Shown here one piece after another: positions 1-8,962 of a stretch of DNA of 64,000 nucleotides (positions are counted from its first letter, which is position 1; each line of letters starts with the position of its first letter). This DNA comes from JTS-AC122 sp050246015 (GTDB lineage Bacteria > Planctomycetota > Phycisphaerae > Phycisphaerales > UBA1924), in NCBI GenBank assembly GCA_050246015.1, contig JBFWWU010000001.1:124001-188000 (forward strand). The letters are read 5' to 3'. The notes under the pieces are model-generated. The model was not told the DNA's origin. It searched no databases and saw only the letters and a list, made by a program, of their open reading frames with translations. The translations under genes were made by a program, and so were the position numbers.

Positions 1-1
1 G

Positions 2-607
2 GTGCTGGAACTGACGGACCTGACGGCCAAGAAGCACGCGATGGTGGACAGCCTGAGCCGCGGCATGCAGCAGCGCCTCGGCGTCGCGCGGGTGCTGATC
101 CACGAGCCCACGGTGCTGCTGCTGGACGAGCCGGCGAGCGGGCTTGATCCACGCGCTCGGATCGAGATGCGCGAGTTGCTCGTCGAACTGGGCCGGATGG
201 GCAAGACGATCATGGTGTCGTCGCACATTCTCTCGGAACTCGCGGAGTTCTGCACGAGCATCGGGATCATCGAGCGCGGGAAACTGCTGTACGCCGGCTC
301 GATCGAGGATGCGTACGCCAAGGCGAGCGCGGGCGAGCGGATCGTCATCTCGCTGGAAGAAGGCAGCGTCCCCGCGGCTGAACTGGCGCGGACCCTTGGG
401 AGCGCCAACGGGACCATCGGCGCGCTCGTCGGCAGCGCCGCCGCCGAGAATGGGCAACTGGTGCTTGACCTGAAGCCTGGGGTGCGGAGCCATCACGAAC
501 TGATCGGCGTGCTGATGTCGAGCGGCGCGCGGATCGCCTCGTTCACGCCGAAGCAGATCAAACTTGAGGATGCGTTCCTGCGGCTGACGAAGGGGGCGGT
601 GAACTAG
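2..607 (+). CDS. ABC transporter ATP-binding protein, 5'-truncated by window edge
   Basis: This is the C-terminal part of a cytoplasmic ABC ATPase that would power the permease encoded directly downstream. Visible are the ABC signature (LSRGMQQR, about residues 18-25 of the visible part), Walker B with the catalytic glutamate (LLLDEP), the D-loop SGLD and the switch histidine in VSSHILSE. The Walker A motif is missing, so the true start lies outside the window and the GTG at base 2 is only an internal codon. After the nucleotide-binding domain there is a roughly 100-residue tail of the kind found in CcmA/NatA-type exporters. The stop codon TAG shares one base with the GTG start of the permease, so the pair is translationally coupled. 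The substrate cannot be told from sequence. Confidence 0.93.
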   Translation: MLELTDLTAKKHAMVDSLSRGMQQRLGVARVLIHEPTVLLLDEPASGLDPRARIEMRELLVELGRMGKTIMVSSHILSELAEFCTSIGIIERGKLLYAGSIEDAYAKASAGERIVISLEEGSVPAAELARTLGSANGTIGALVGSAAAENGQLVLDLKPGVRSHHELIGVLMSSGARIASFTPKQIKLEDAFLRLTKGAVN

Positions 608-2997
608 TGAACCGGGACGCGGGTCAACCAACGCAGCCGTTGCGCGGAGAGCGATCCCAGCGCTCGCCGCTCTCCGTGCGACCGATCCTGGCGGGGAAGT
701 TGCTGCTGGGAGCGGTCGGGGTGCTGCTGTGGCTGATCGCGGATTTCATGTACACCTTGTCGGAACTGCGTACCGGCGCCCGGCCCGGCGTGTACCTGGT
801 CTGGATGCTCTTTGAGGTGCTCGCGGCGGTGTTGTACGGCGCCGGAGTCGCCACATTTGTCAAGGCGCGCCTGCGGTGGTCCCGGGTGATCTTCGCGCCG
901 GCGCTGCTGCTGCTCTGCGCCGCGTCGCTGGCGGGCGCCACGCTGGCGTTCGAGCGATATGCGCCCAGCCCATCGGAACTTCGAGCCGTGTGGCTGTTCT
1001 CCTGGTACCGTGTGCCGACCGCCGACCTGCTGTGGGTCGGGTGCGGACTGGCCGCCGGGTCCGCGCTGGTCGTCGCGGCGCTGGGCGGCATCTGGCCCGG
1101 GGGAACGTGGGGCGACTTCCGCCGAGTGGTGCGAAACTGGCTTCGCTCGCTGTTGATCTCGCCGTGGCGCCTGGCGTTCGGGCCGATCTTCCTCAAGGAT
1201 GTGCGCGTGGCGGGGCGCCGCGTCGGGACATACTGGACGCGCGGGCTGTACGTGCTGGCGTTGCTCGGGCTGGTGTCGTTGATCTACTTCCTGCTGCGGA
1301 TCGAGCAGGCCGATCGGGGCGTGGGCGGAGCCGAGATGCTCGAATCGCTGCAGCAGATCGCCCCCGCCCTGGCCGTCGCGATCGCGTGGTTCCAGTACGT
1401 GCTGCTGATGCTTCTCGCGGCGGCCCTGACCGCGCCGAGCATCTGCGACGAGCGCCGAACCCGGACCCTGGGCGCGCTGATGACCACCCCGATGAACAGC
1501 GCCCAGATCGTCTTTGGCAAACTCTTCAGCCGACTCACCATCCTGTTCATCATCGCGCTGTTCAGCGTGCCCTTCCTGCTGGGAGCGAGGATCTTCGGCG
1601 GGCTCGAGGCCGAGAGCGTCATCGCGATGACGTCGATCACACTGTCGTCGGCGCTGTTCATGGCGTCGCTGGGCATCCTGTTTTCCATCTGGTCGCGCAA
1701 GGGGCCGGTCGCGGCGGTCATGTCCATCTTCGTGTTCGTGCTGGTGGAGATCGCGCCCGTGTTCATCCTCGTGCTGACGCTGGTTCGAGGCGGCGGCGCA
1801 CGCGGCGGGCCACCGATGGAACTCTTCGTCCTCAGTTCGCCGATCTCGCTGGGCGTCATCACCGCCGAGATCACCGGATCGGCCGGGCTGCCGGTTCCCG
1901 TGCGGCTGCTGTGGACCACGACGTCGGTGATCCACGTCGTCATGTCGTTGATCACGCTGCTGATCGCGTCGGGCGCGCTGCGCCGCATGATGCTGCGGGA
2001 TGACTCGCCGGCGACCGTGGCGCGGACGCCCCGTCGCGTGCGCCGTGTGGTGCGGCGCGCGACCGCCTCCGCGGGGACACCGGACGTGATGGATGGAGCA
2101 TCCGCCGCCGGCGCCACCGGCGCGGATTCTGCCCCGCCGCAGATGGAAGAAGTGTTCGTCGATCGTGAATCCGTGGTATGGGATCAGCCGGTGTTGTGGC
2201 GGGAACTGAGGCAGCCGGCGCTGGGGTCGCTGCGCAACCTGCTGGTCGCGTCGATCGTCGTGGTGCTGTCGCTCGTCTGGCTGTATGCGGAGATCCCCCC
2301 GTGGGAGACGGGTTCGTATCCCGTGATCGCGGCGATCACGATCCTCATCACATGCTTTGCCGCGGCGGTCTCGACAACGTCCGGGGTCACGGGAGAAAAG
2401 GAATCCTCGACCTGGCTCGTCCTGCTCACGACGCCGCTGACACCGGTGCAGATCCTGGGCGCCAAGTTGCTCGGAGCCGTTCGCAAGCAGTGGTTCCTGG
2501 CGGTGATCCTGCTGGGGAACACGGCGATCGGCGTGGTGGCGGCGGGGATGCACGTGATCGTGCTGTTTCACCTCGCGATCATCATGCTGACCGTCGTCAC
2601 GCTGCTCGCCGGATCGGGACTGCTCCTGAGTCTGCTCGTCAAGCGCCCGCTCACCGCGACGCTGCTGAACCTGCTCTTTGCGGCGGCGATATGGGTCGCG
2701 ATCCCGTTCCTGGGCGCGATCATCGGCGAACTGGCGATGCGACGCAGCGACGATGAGATCGGCGATGTGGTGCTGGCGATCAACCCGCTGTACATGGCGG
2801 TGATCGCCACCGGATCAGTCGCCGATCATGCCGAGCGAACCGGCGCGCTGGACTATCGCATGCCGTCCGGACATCTCACTCCATTCGAGTTCACGACGCT
2901 GCTGCTGTTCGTGTGCGGGGTGGGGATCGCGATCGGGCTGGGATCGCTGGCGCTGGCGTGCCGGTTGTTCGTGGCTAGGAGCGGTCGCGCTTCGTAG
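607..2997 (+). CDS. ABC transporter permease with two membrane blocks
   Basis: This is a 796-residue integral membrane protein, the transport partner of the upstream ATPase. It starts with GTG, overlapping the ATPase stop by one base (TAGTG). Hydrophobic segments fall in two blocks (about residues 15-460 and 540-790), separated by a hydrophilic Arg/Ala-rich linker near residues 460-530. Each block contains the ABC-2 style signature 'ERRTRTLGALMTTPMN' or 'EKESSTWLVLLTTPLT', so the protein looks like an internal duplication of an ABC-2 permease carrying both half-transporters in one chain. Such exporters in planctomycetes are usually uncharacterised. The duplicated motif is seen directly; the export direction is inferred from the family. 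Confidence 0.85.
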   Translation: MNRDAGQPTQPLRGERSQRSPLSVRPILAGKLLLGAVGVLLWLIADFMYTLSELRTGARPGVYLVWMLFEVLAAVLYGAGVATFVKARLRWSRVIFAPALLLLCAASLAGATLAFERYAPSPSELRAVWLFSWYRVPTADLLWVGCGLAAGSALVVAALGGIWPGGTWGDFRRVVRNWLRSLLISPWRLAFGPIFLKDVRVAGRRVGTYWTRGLYVLALLGLVSLIYFLLRIEQADRGVGGAEMLESLQQIAPALAVAIAWFQYVLLMLLAAALTAPSICDERRTRTLGALMTTPMNSAQIVFGKLFSRLTILFIIALFSVPFLLGARIFGGLEAESVIAMTSITLSSALFMASLGILFSIWSRKGPVAAVMSIFVFVLVEIAPVFILVLTLVRGGGARGGPPMELFVLSSPISLGVITAEITGSAGLPVPVRLLWTTTSVIHVVMSLITLLIASGALRRMMLRDDSPATVARTPRRVRRVVRRATASAGTPDVMDGASAAGATGADSAPPQMEEVFVDRESVVWDQPVLWRELRQPALGSLRNLLVASIVVVLSLVWLYAEIPPWETGSYPVIAAITILITCFAAAVSTTSGVTGEKESSTWLVLLTTPLTPVQILGAKLLGAVRKQWFLAVILLGNTAIGVVAAGMHVIVLFHLAIIMLTVVTLLAGSGLLLSLLVKRPLTATLLNLLFAAAIWVAIPFLGAIIGELAMRRSDDEIGDVVLAINPLYMAVIATGSVADHAERTGALDYRMPSGHLTPFEFTTLLLFVCGVGIAIGLGSLALACRLFVARSGRAS

Positions 2998-3125
2998 TCG
3001 ATCCTCCTCACAGAACCCGCACACGCGGCGGAAGCCAACATGCTTGGGCATGCATTCCATTTTGTGGAACTGGCGATGCGGGGAAAACAGACCGATAAAC
3101 TTGCGGTCATCTCCGGCACGTACTC

Positions 3126-4541
3126 ATGCGAACCTTCAACCTCGTCATTATCGGAAGCGGACCTGCCGGGCAGAAGGCAGCGATCCAGGCGGCCAAACTC
3201 GGCAAGTCCGTATGTGTGGTGGAGCGCATGCAGGTGGTGGGCGGCGTCGCGATCAACACCGGGACGATCCCGTCAAAGGCTCTGCGCGAGGCGGTGCTCG
3301 ATCAGATCGGCGCCACCCCGTATTCACGCTCCGAACTCCTCTCCAAGATCGACCGGCGTCACACGCTGGCGACCCTCATCGAGTCGTGCCAGCGCGTCAT
3401 CCGCGCGGAGGTCGACGTCGTTCGACGCCATTTCGGGTCCAACGGCATCGAGGTGATCTACGGCACCGGATCCTTCGCCAGCCCCAACACCGTCAACATC
3501 TCGGGAAGCCACTCCACCGAGACGGTGGCGGCGGACTTCGTACTGGTCGCGACGGGCACGACCCCGGCGCGGCCGGAATCGATGCCGTTCGACGATCGTC
3601 GAATCATGACCTCCGACGAGGTCCTGCACATGCCGGTGCTGCCCAAGACGATGATCGTGGTCGGTGGCGGCGTGATCGGGACGGAGTACGCGTCGATGCT
3701 CGCCGAACTCGGCGTGCGCGTGACGCTCATCGAGGGCCGCACGCGCCTGCTGGAGTTCCTGGATTCCGAGATCTCCGAAGCGTTCCAGTATCACTTCCGC
3801 CAGGCCGGGGGGACGCTGCGCATGGGCGAGAAGGTCGTCTCGATCCGCAAGATTGAAGCGAGCAACACCGCCAAAGGCGGCGAGGTCGAGATGGTCGAGG
3901 CGGTGCTCGAATCGGGCAAGACCCTGCGCGCCGAGTCGCTGCTCTACGCGATCGGGCGTCAGGGGTCGACCGCGTCGCTCAACCTCGCTGCCGCGGGGCT
4001 CGACGCCGACGACCGCGGCCGCATCAAGGTCAACGAGCATTACCAGACCGCCGTGCCCACCATCTACGCGGCCGGCGACGTCATCGGGTTCCCGGCGCTG
4101 GCCTCAACGTCGATGGAGCAGGGGCGGCTGGCGGCGTGCCACATGTTCGGCGAGCCGACGCAGTCCGTGCCCGATCTCTTCCCTTTCGGCATCTATTCGA
4201 TCCCCGAAATCTCGATGGTCGGCTGGACGGAAGAGCGTCTGACCGCCGCCGGCGTGCCCTACGAATCCGGCGTCGCACAATACAAGGAAATCGCCCGCGG
4301 GCAACTCCTGGGAGACGAGATCGGCATGCTCAAACTGCTGATGCACCAGGAGACGCACGTCGTGCTCGGCGTGCACGCGATCGGCACCCACGCGACCGAA
4401 CTCATCCACATCGGGCAGGCGGTGATGGCGTTCAACGGCACCGCCGAGTACTTCGTCAACACCGTCTTCAACTACCCGACTCTCGCGGAGTGCTACAAGG
4501 TCGCCGCACTCAACGGGCTGAACAAGATCCGCAACCTGTGA
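3126..4541 (+). CDS. sthA: Soluble pyridine nucleotide transhydrogenase (Si-specific), SthA-like
   Basis: This 471-residue cytoplasmic flavoprotein belongs to the class I pyridine nucleotide disulfide oxidoreductase fold. It probably moves hydride between NADPH and NAD+ to balance the two pools. The FAD-binding GxGxxG is at residues 10-15 (GSGPAG), the NAD(P)-binding GGGVIG at about 180-185, and the second FAD motif TIYAAGDVIG lies near residue 320. The redox CxxxxC pair of lipoamide dehydrogenases is absent: those positions are Ala42 and Thr47 in GGVAINTGTIPSK. This argues against a disulfide oxidoreductase and for SthA/UdhA; E. coli SthA keeps the first Cys but has Thr at the second. The C-terminal dimerisation domain (VLGVHAIGTHATELIH) is intact. 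It is a single gene, convergent with the next one. Confidence 0.88.
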   Translation: MRTFNLVIIGSGPAGQKAAIQAAKLGKSVCVVERMQVVGGVAINTGTIPSKALREAVLDQIGATPYSRSELLSKIDRRHTLATLIESCQRVIRAEVDVVRRHFGSNGIEVIYGTGSFASPNTVNISGSHSTETVAADFVLVATGTTPARPESMPFDDRRIMTSDEVLHMPVLPKTMIVVGGGVIGTEYASMLAELGVRVTLIEGRTRLLEFLDSEISEAFQYHFRQAGGTLRMGEKVVSIRKIEASNTAKGGEVEMVEAVLESGKTLRAESLLYAIGRQGSTASLNLAAAGLDADDRGRIKVNEHYQTAVPTIYAAGDVIGFPALASTSMEQGRLAACHMFGEPTQSVPDLFPFGIYSIPEISMVGWTEERLTAAGVPYESGVAQYKEIARGQLLGDEIGMLKLLMHQETHVVLGVHAIGTHATELIHIGQAVMAFNGTAEYFVNTVFNYPTLAECYKVAALNGLNKIRNL

Positions 4542-4562
4542 TCGGCGCCGCGCGGACCAGGC

Positions 4563-6161
4563 TCAGGCGTTCTTCAGACCGGGGATTTCGAGTTCAACGA
4601 AGACACCGGCAACGGCGTCACGCCGACATTCGACCTCGCAGGCGATCAGTTCACTGTCCTTGTTCATGAGTTCGTCGGGCGTGACGGAGATCGCGGGCTC
4701 GCCGGCGGCGTCTTTCAGCAAGCCGCCTGACCGCGCGATGATCGCCGACGCGCTTGTCTTCCACGCCGCCCGATCGATCCACACTCGTCCGCCCTTCACC
4801 GCGAACGATGCGGCGCGCGGTGAGCCAACGAACTCCGGACGGCGCGGCGGCCGCGGCGACCATCCGGTGGCGCCGGCCGGTGCGGCCTTCCGGTAGTCCG
4901 CCACGAGTTCCGCGAACCGCCGCGCGATCTTCGCGGGCGGATCATTCTTCTTGTACCCCTCCACGGCGGCGCGAATCGCGCCGGGCCCCTTCGTGACGGA
5001 TTCGAGGATCTCGACCGCGCGATCTTCCGTGTTGCCGCCGAGGCGGATCACCGCGGGGATGTCCAGGTCCAGTTCCCAGAACGCCTTGGCCAGCCCGTAG
5101 GCCGACCAATACTGCTCCTGGTTCGCGACGCCCGACCCCGAGCCGAAATACCCGACGAGGCCCGGCTGCGCGAGAATGATGCGGGCCGCACGGTACACCT
5201 TCGCGGGCGACGGATTGCCCGACGTGTCGCAGAAGTTGGCGATCGTGAACCCTTCGTTCGTGATCGCGTCCATCGACATCATGGACCCGCCGCCCCCGGC
5301 GCCGTGGAACCCGATCAGCCCCCCTGCTGCTTCAACCGCGTCGGCCCCCTCGGCGCGCGCGTTCATCTGCGCGAAGAAAAACGTGCCGCGGTGGTCCTCC
5401 TGCTCGACCCGGTACGCGATCTTTTCAAGTTCGGTCGGCGGGTGGTCGAGTTCTCTCGCGATCTCGATGCCAAGTTCGGGATGACGGAACACGGCGTAAT
5501 CATCGATCGTCACGCGGCAGTCCGCGGCGTAGACAAGCGAGTCGCGCCCGGCGCTCCCGCCCGGCTCGACCGTGACAAGAGGATTGATCTCGACGCTCCG
5601 CGCTTCGCACGCACGCGCGGCGTCGAAGACCCGCCGCACGGCATCGAGCACCCCGCCGTGGTATTCCCGGGCGATCTTCGACGCCCCCAGCAGCGACCGG
5701 GCGGCGGCCAAATCCGGCCCGGTTTCGACGTCGCACGCGATCTTTGCCACGGCGGCCGAGCCATGCTCGCGCGCTCGTTCCTCGATCCCCGAACCGCCGA
5801 CGAGCGACAGGAGCATCGCCGGCGCACGCTCGCGATCATCGATGTAGAGCGAGACGAACAGTTCATCGCGGATCGGGAGCGCCTCCTCGATCAGCACCTG
5901 CTCGACGGCGAAGTTGCCGACGTGCATCCCGAGCATGCGAGCGGCGTGCTGGGCCGCCTGCGTCGGCGTATCGGCAAACGCCACCCCCCCCAGCGCCTTG
6001 CGATTCGTCGTGAATGCTTGGATCTTGACGATGACGCGCGCGCCGATCGACGCCGCGATGGCCGCCGCCTGCTCGGGCGTTGACGCCGCGCCGCCGCGCG
6101 GCGTCGCGATGCCGTGAGCCTTGAGGATGTCCTTGCCCTGATACTCGTGCAGTCGTGCCAT
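4563..6161 (-). CDS. SucC-like ATP-grasp acyl-CoA ligase subunit with extended C-terminus
   Basis: The protein has 532 residues from the ATG at 6161; the upstream in-frame extension is Arg/Pro-rich and not protein-like. The start MARLHEYQGKDILKAHGI, the EINPLV motif (residues 191-196) and a GFHGAGGGGSMMSMD glycine loop (about 284-298) followed by ANFCDTSGNPS match the beta subunit of succinyl-CoA synthetase or ATP-citrate lyase type ligases. The ATP-grasp fold is therefore well supported. Typical SucC is about 390 residues; this one has about 115 extra C-terminal residues of unknown role, and no alpha subunit (SucD) lies beside it. It could be a diverged succinate-CoA ligase beta subunit or a ligase for another acid. 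It is convergent with the sthA-like gene and 150 bases downstream of dapF. Confidence 0.75.
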   Translation of the reverse strand: MARLHEYQGKDILKAHGIATPRGGAASTPEQAAAIAASIGARVIVKIQAFTTNRKALGGVAFADTPTQAAQHAARMLGMHVGNFAVEQVLIEEALPIRDELFVSLYIDDRERAPAMLLSLVGGSGIEERAREHGSAAVAKIACDVETGPDLAAARSLLGASKIAREYHGGVLDAVRRVFDAARACEARSVEINPLVTVEPGGSAGRDSLVYAADCRVTIDDYAVFRHPELGIEIARELDHPPTELEKIAYRVEQEDHRGTFFFAQMNARAEGADAVEAAGGLIGFHGAGGGGSMMSMDAITNEGFTIANFCDTSGNPSPAKVYRAARIILAQPGLVGYFGSGSGVANQEQYWSAYGLAKAFWELDLDIPAVIRLGGNTEDRAVEILESVTKGPGAIRAAVEGYKKNDPPAKIARRFAELVADYRKAAPAGATGWSPRPPRRPEFVGSPRAASFAVKGGRVWIDRAAWKTSASAIIARSGGLLKDAAGEPAISVTPDELMNKDSELIACEVECRRDAVAGVFVELEIPGLKNA

Positions 6162-6310
6162 GACACATGGTCCGTTCGCTGGTGTTGACCGAGGGCGGAT
6201 GGTAGGTGCCAGACGCCCGCGGCTACCGTCAAGCGTCAAGCGCGGCCTGCCGCGTGTCGGCACACATGCTTGGTTCGGACACGACCGACCGCCCAGAGCC
6301 CCGGCGGTGG

Positions 6311-7213
6311 CTACGGCCACTCCCCCTCGAACACCTCCGCCGCCGGCCCGGTCATGAACACATGATTCGTGCGCTGATCCCAGTGAACCCTGAGCGATCC
6401 GCCGGGGAGTTCAAGCGTGGCCCGCCGGTTCAATCGCCCCGTCAGCACGCCCGCGACGAGCACCGCGCACGCGCCGGTGCCGCACGCCTGCGTCGTCCCC
6501 GAACCCCGCTCCCACGTGCGCATGACGACGCGGGAGCGGCCCAGGGGCGCCGCGAAATGCACGTTGATGCGATCCGGGAACGCGGCGTGTCGCTCGAACA
6601 CCGGGCCGATGCGGGCCAGATCAACCGACGCAAGCGTCTGGCGAGTGAACTCCTCGCGGCCGTCCTCGAATACAACGGCGTGCGGGTTGCCCATCGATAC
6701 GAACGTCGCCACGAAGCCGAGATTCAGTTGATCCAGCACGATGCCCCAGCGGTGCGTCGCCCCCTCGACCGTCAGCGACGACGTGCGGACCGGGATCTCC
6801 GACGGTTCCAGGATCGGCTCGCCCATGTCCACGGTTGCCTCGGTTACTCCATGGCGCGAGGCGCGGTAGTCGATGGAGAGCGTCCCGCGGCGGGTCTGCA
6901 CACGCATGGGATTGGCCCGGAGTTTCAGACGATCGTGCGCGAACTTCGCAACGCAGCGAATCCCGTTCCCGCACATGATGCCCTCGCTCCCGTCGGCATT
7001 GAACATGCGCATGCGGACGTGGGCGGCGTCGCCGGGCGCGGGCCGGCACACCAGGATCACGCCGTCGCTCCCGATGCCGGTGTGCCGATCGCTCATGTGC
7101 CGGATCATGGCCTTGCCGGTGGTCCCCGCGAACCGCCTCTCGATCTCGGGGCGCCCGTACGCGTCGATGTACACGTAGTCATTCCCGATCCCGTGCATCT
7201 TGACAAACTTCAT
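6311..7213 (-). CDS. dapF: Diaminopimelate epimerase
   Basis: DapF interconverts LL- and meso-diaminopimelate, the last-but-one step of the lysine pathway; meso-DAP is also a peptidoglycan building block. The 300-residue length is normal. Both catalytic cysteines are present in their signature contexts: Cys81 in MCGNGIRC and Cys244 in ACGTGACA. The start MKFVKMHGIGNDYVYID is the canonical N-terminus, which fixes the ATG at 7213. The start codon overlaps the stop of the upstream M48 peptidase gene by four bases (ATGA), so the two are cotranscribed and translationally coupled, although no functional link is known. Presence of dapF fits the finding that many Planctomycetota do make peptidoglycan. 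Confidence 0.97.
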   Translation of the reverse strand: MKFVKMHGIGNDYVYIDAYGRPEIERRFAGTTGKAMIRHMSDRHTGIGSDGVILVCRPAPGDAAHVRMRMFNADGSEGIMCGNGIRCVAKFAHDRLKLRANPMRVQTRRGTLSIDYRASRHGVTEATVDMGEPILEPSEIPVRTSSLTVEGATHRWGIVLDQLNLGFVATFVSMGNPHAVVFEDGREEFTRQTLASVDLARIGPVFERHAAFPDRINVHFAAPLGRSRVVMRTWERGSGTTQACGTGACAVLVAGVLTGRLNRRATLELPGGSLRVHWDQRTNHVFMTGPAAEVFEGEWP

Positions 7214-8886
7214 CCGGCGGCTCCCATGACGATATCGACCACGCTCAGCGACACGAGAAGGACGACCGCCGCGACGATGGAGATTTTGATGAGTCGTACG
7301 TCCCGGTCAGCGGGCACGCGAGCCAGCGGCCGCCCGATGATCGCGGCGAGTTTGTCCTGTCGCAGCGCGATCGACCCGTGACGCCACGACCGCAGTCCCC
7401 GCGGGATATGGTTGATCCGCGCCACGACATCCAGCGCATCGATCATGGCCCGGGCGCCCAGCGGGGTGACCACGGCCGGCGCGGCTGGCGCCGCGCGATC
7501 GGCCGAGTCGCGCCCTTCGCCGGGCCCCAACTGCGAAAGGCACTTCGCCGCGAATGCGTCGGCCTGCCACTCGAATCGCCGGCTGATCAGCCCGAACATC
7601 GAAACCGCGACCGCGAGCGTCCCGATCGTCGCGGCGATCTCGACCGCGCCGTTGTCTTGAAGCAGGTTGGGATCCAGGCCCGACACCGCCAGCAGCACGC
7701 TCGCCGCCGCGGCGGCCACCGTCACCGCGACGATAATCCCCAGTCCAAGCCACAGCATGTGACGATGCTTGACGTGCGCGATCTCGTGCGCCATGACCGC
7801 CTCGAGTTCGCGGGTTGGCATCACGTCCAGCATCACGTCGGTCAGCAGCACGTACCGCACGTGCGGGATGAGCCCCATCACCGCTCCGTTCATGAGCGTC
7901 CCGTGCGTGCGCCAGACAAGAATGTCGCTCACACGCACCCCCTGCGACCGGCACAGCCGCAGCAGCCGGTCACGAGTCGGACCGGGCTCCAATCTCGTGG
8001 TATCCCAGACAAACCGCATGATCAGCGGCGAGAGGATGAACACCCCGAGGATGCCCGCCAGTTGCAGCACGTCCGAGGCGAACGCGCGCTTGTGCGGGTC
8101 GTTCAGCGCCCGCAACACCGGGCCGGGATGGCGCCCCGCGCCCAGCGCACGCTCGGCGCTCGCGCTCGCAGCCGCCCCGATGTGGTCCATGCCGAACTGC
8201 ACCGTTTCACGCCACGCCACCAGCAGCAGCAGCGGCACCAGCGCCAGCAAGAGTTGATGGCGGATGTTCCCGTGCACGTATTCCCACCGCGACGGGACCG
8301 GGTACAGGACGCCGCCTGATTCCGATGCCGCCGGCTCGGCCTCGTGGTTCGCGGCGGAGTATCCGGCGCCGTCGCCTGCCGCCTCTCGCTCGGCCGGGTC
8401 CGCCTCGTCGCGTGCCGCCGGGCCGGCGTGCAACGTGCGATAGATCGCCGATTCCCGGAGCAACCGATCGAGCGGATACATGCTCCACCACCCGGCGATG
8501 AAGACCAGCACCGCCGGCGCCAGCGCGATCAGTTCGTCGATCAGGATGACGTCCCCGTCCGTGCCCGTCACGCGCCCCACGCTCATGCGCACAGCATCAA
8601 GCCATCCCAGCCCCAGCACCCCGATCGCGTGCACGAGGACGGCCAGCCAGCGGCTGATCGCCAACGTTCGATCCGCCGCCCGGATCGATCGATACGAACC
8701 GGTCGCCTCGACGTGGCGCGTCAGTCGGCGCACGCGCCACACCGTCCCCGCCCCGATCAGCAACATCGGAACCAGCGTCGCGATGATCGTGTCGCGCAGC
8801 CCGAGCCATTCCCCCACCAGCGGCGCGGCGACCGAATCGCGCCACACGATGCACATGAACAGCGCGATGACCCACAGGTGAAACAC
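7210..8886 (-). CDS. M48 family membrane-bound zinc metalloprotease
   Basis: This 558-residue protein has several hydrophobic segments (about residues 1-50, 80-100, 115-135, 205-225, 275-292, 375-405) and a C-terminal one near 540. The zinc-binding HEIAH is at residues 367-371, followed by the third-ligand region RRFEWQADAFAAKCL near residue 435. This is the gluzincin pattern of the HtpX/CAAX-prenyl-protease-like M48 peptidases. A hydrophilic Glu/Ala-rich loop (about 155-195) sits between membrane segments. HtpX-type enzymes take part in quality control of membrane proteins, and that is the best guess here. It is the first gene of a two-gene unit with dapF (four-base overlap). Confidence 0.85.
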   Translation of the reverse strand: MFHLWVIALFMCIVWRDSVAAPLVGEWLGLRDTIIATLVPMLLIGAGTVWRVRRLTRHVEATGSYRSIRAADRTLAISRWLAVLVHAIGVLGLGWLDAVRMSVGRVTGTDGDVILIDELIALAPAVLVFIAGWWSMYPLDRLLRESAIYRTLHAGPAARDEADPAEREAAGDGAGYSAANHEAEPAASESGGVLYPVPSRWEYVHGNIRHQLLLALVPLLLLVAWRETVQFGMDHIGAAASASAERALGAGRHPGPVLRALNDPHKRAFASDVLQLAGILGVFILSPLIMRFVWDTTRLEPGPTRDRLLRLCRSQGVRVSDILVWRTHGTLMNGAVMGLIPHVRYVLLTDVMLDVMPTRELEAVMAHEIAHVKHRHMLWLGLGIIVAVTVAAAAASVLLAVSGLDPNLLQDNGAVEIAATIGTLAVAVSMFGLISRRFEWQADAFAAKCLSQLGPGEGRDSADRAAPAAPAVVTPLGARAMIDALDVVARINHIPRGLRSWRHGSIALRQDKLAAIIGRPLARVPADRDVRLIKISIVAAVVLLVSLSVVDIVMGAAG

Positions 8887-8962
8887 GTGAACGCTTCCGT
8901 GCTAGAACGCCGGGCCCGCCCAGCGACCAAGGGGCTCCGCGGCCGCCAGTCTCTTCCGGCCC

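Noticed and set aside
604..2571. A 655-codon open frame opposite the ABC permease
   Set aside because: Arg/Gln/His-rich shadow with no hydrophobic core; the permease on the + strand explains the region.
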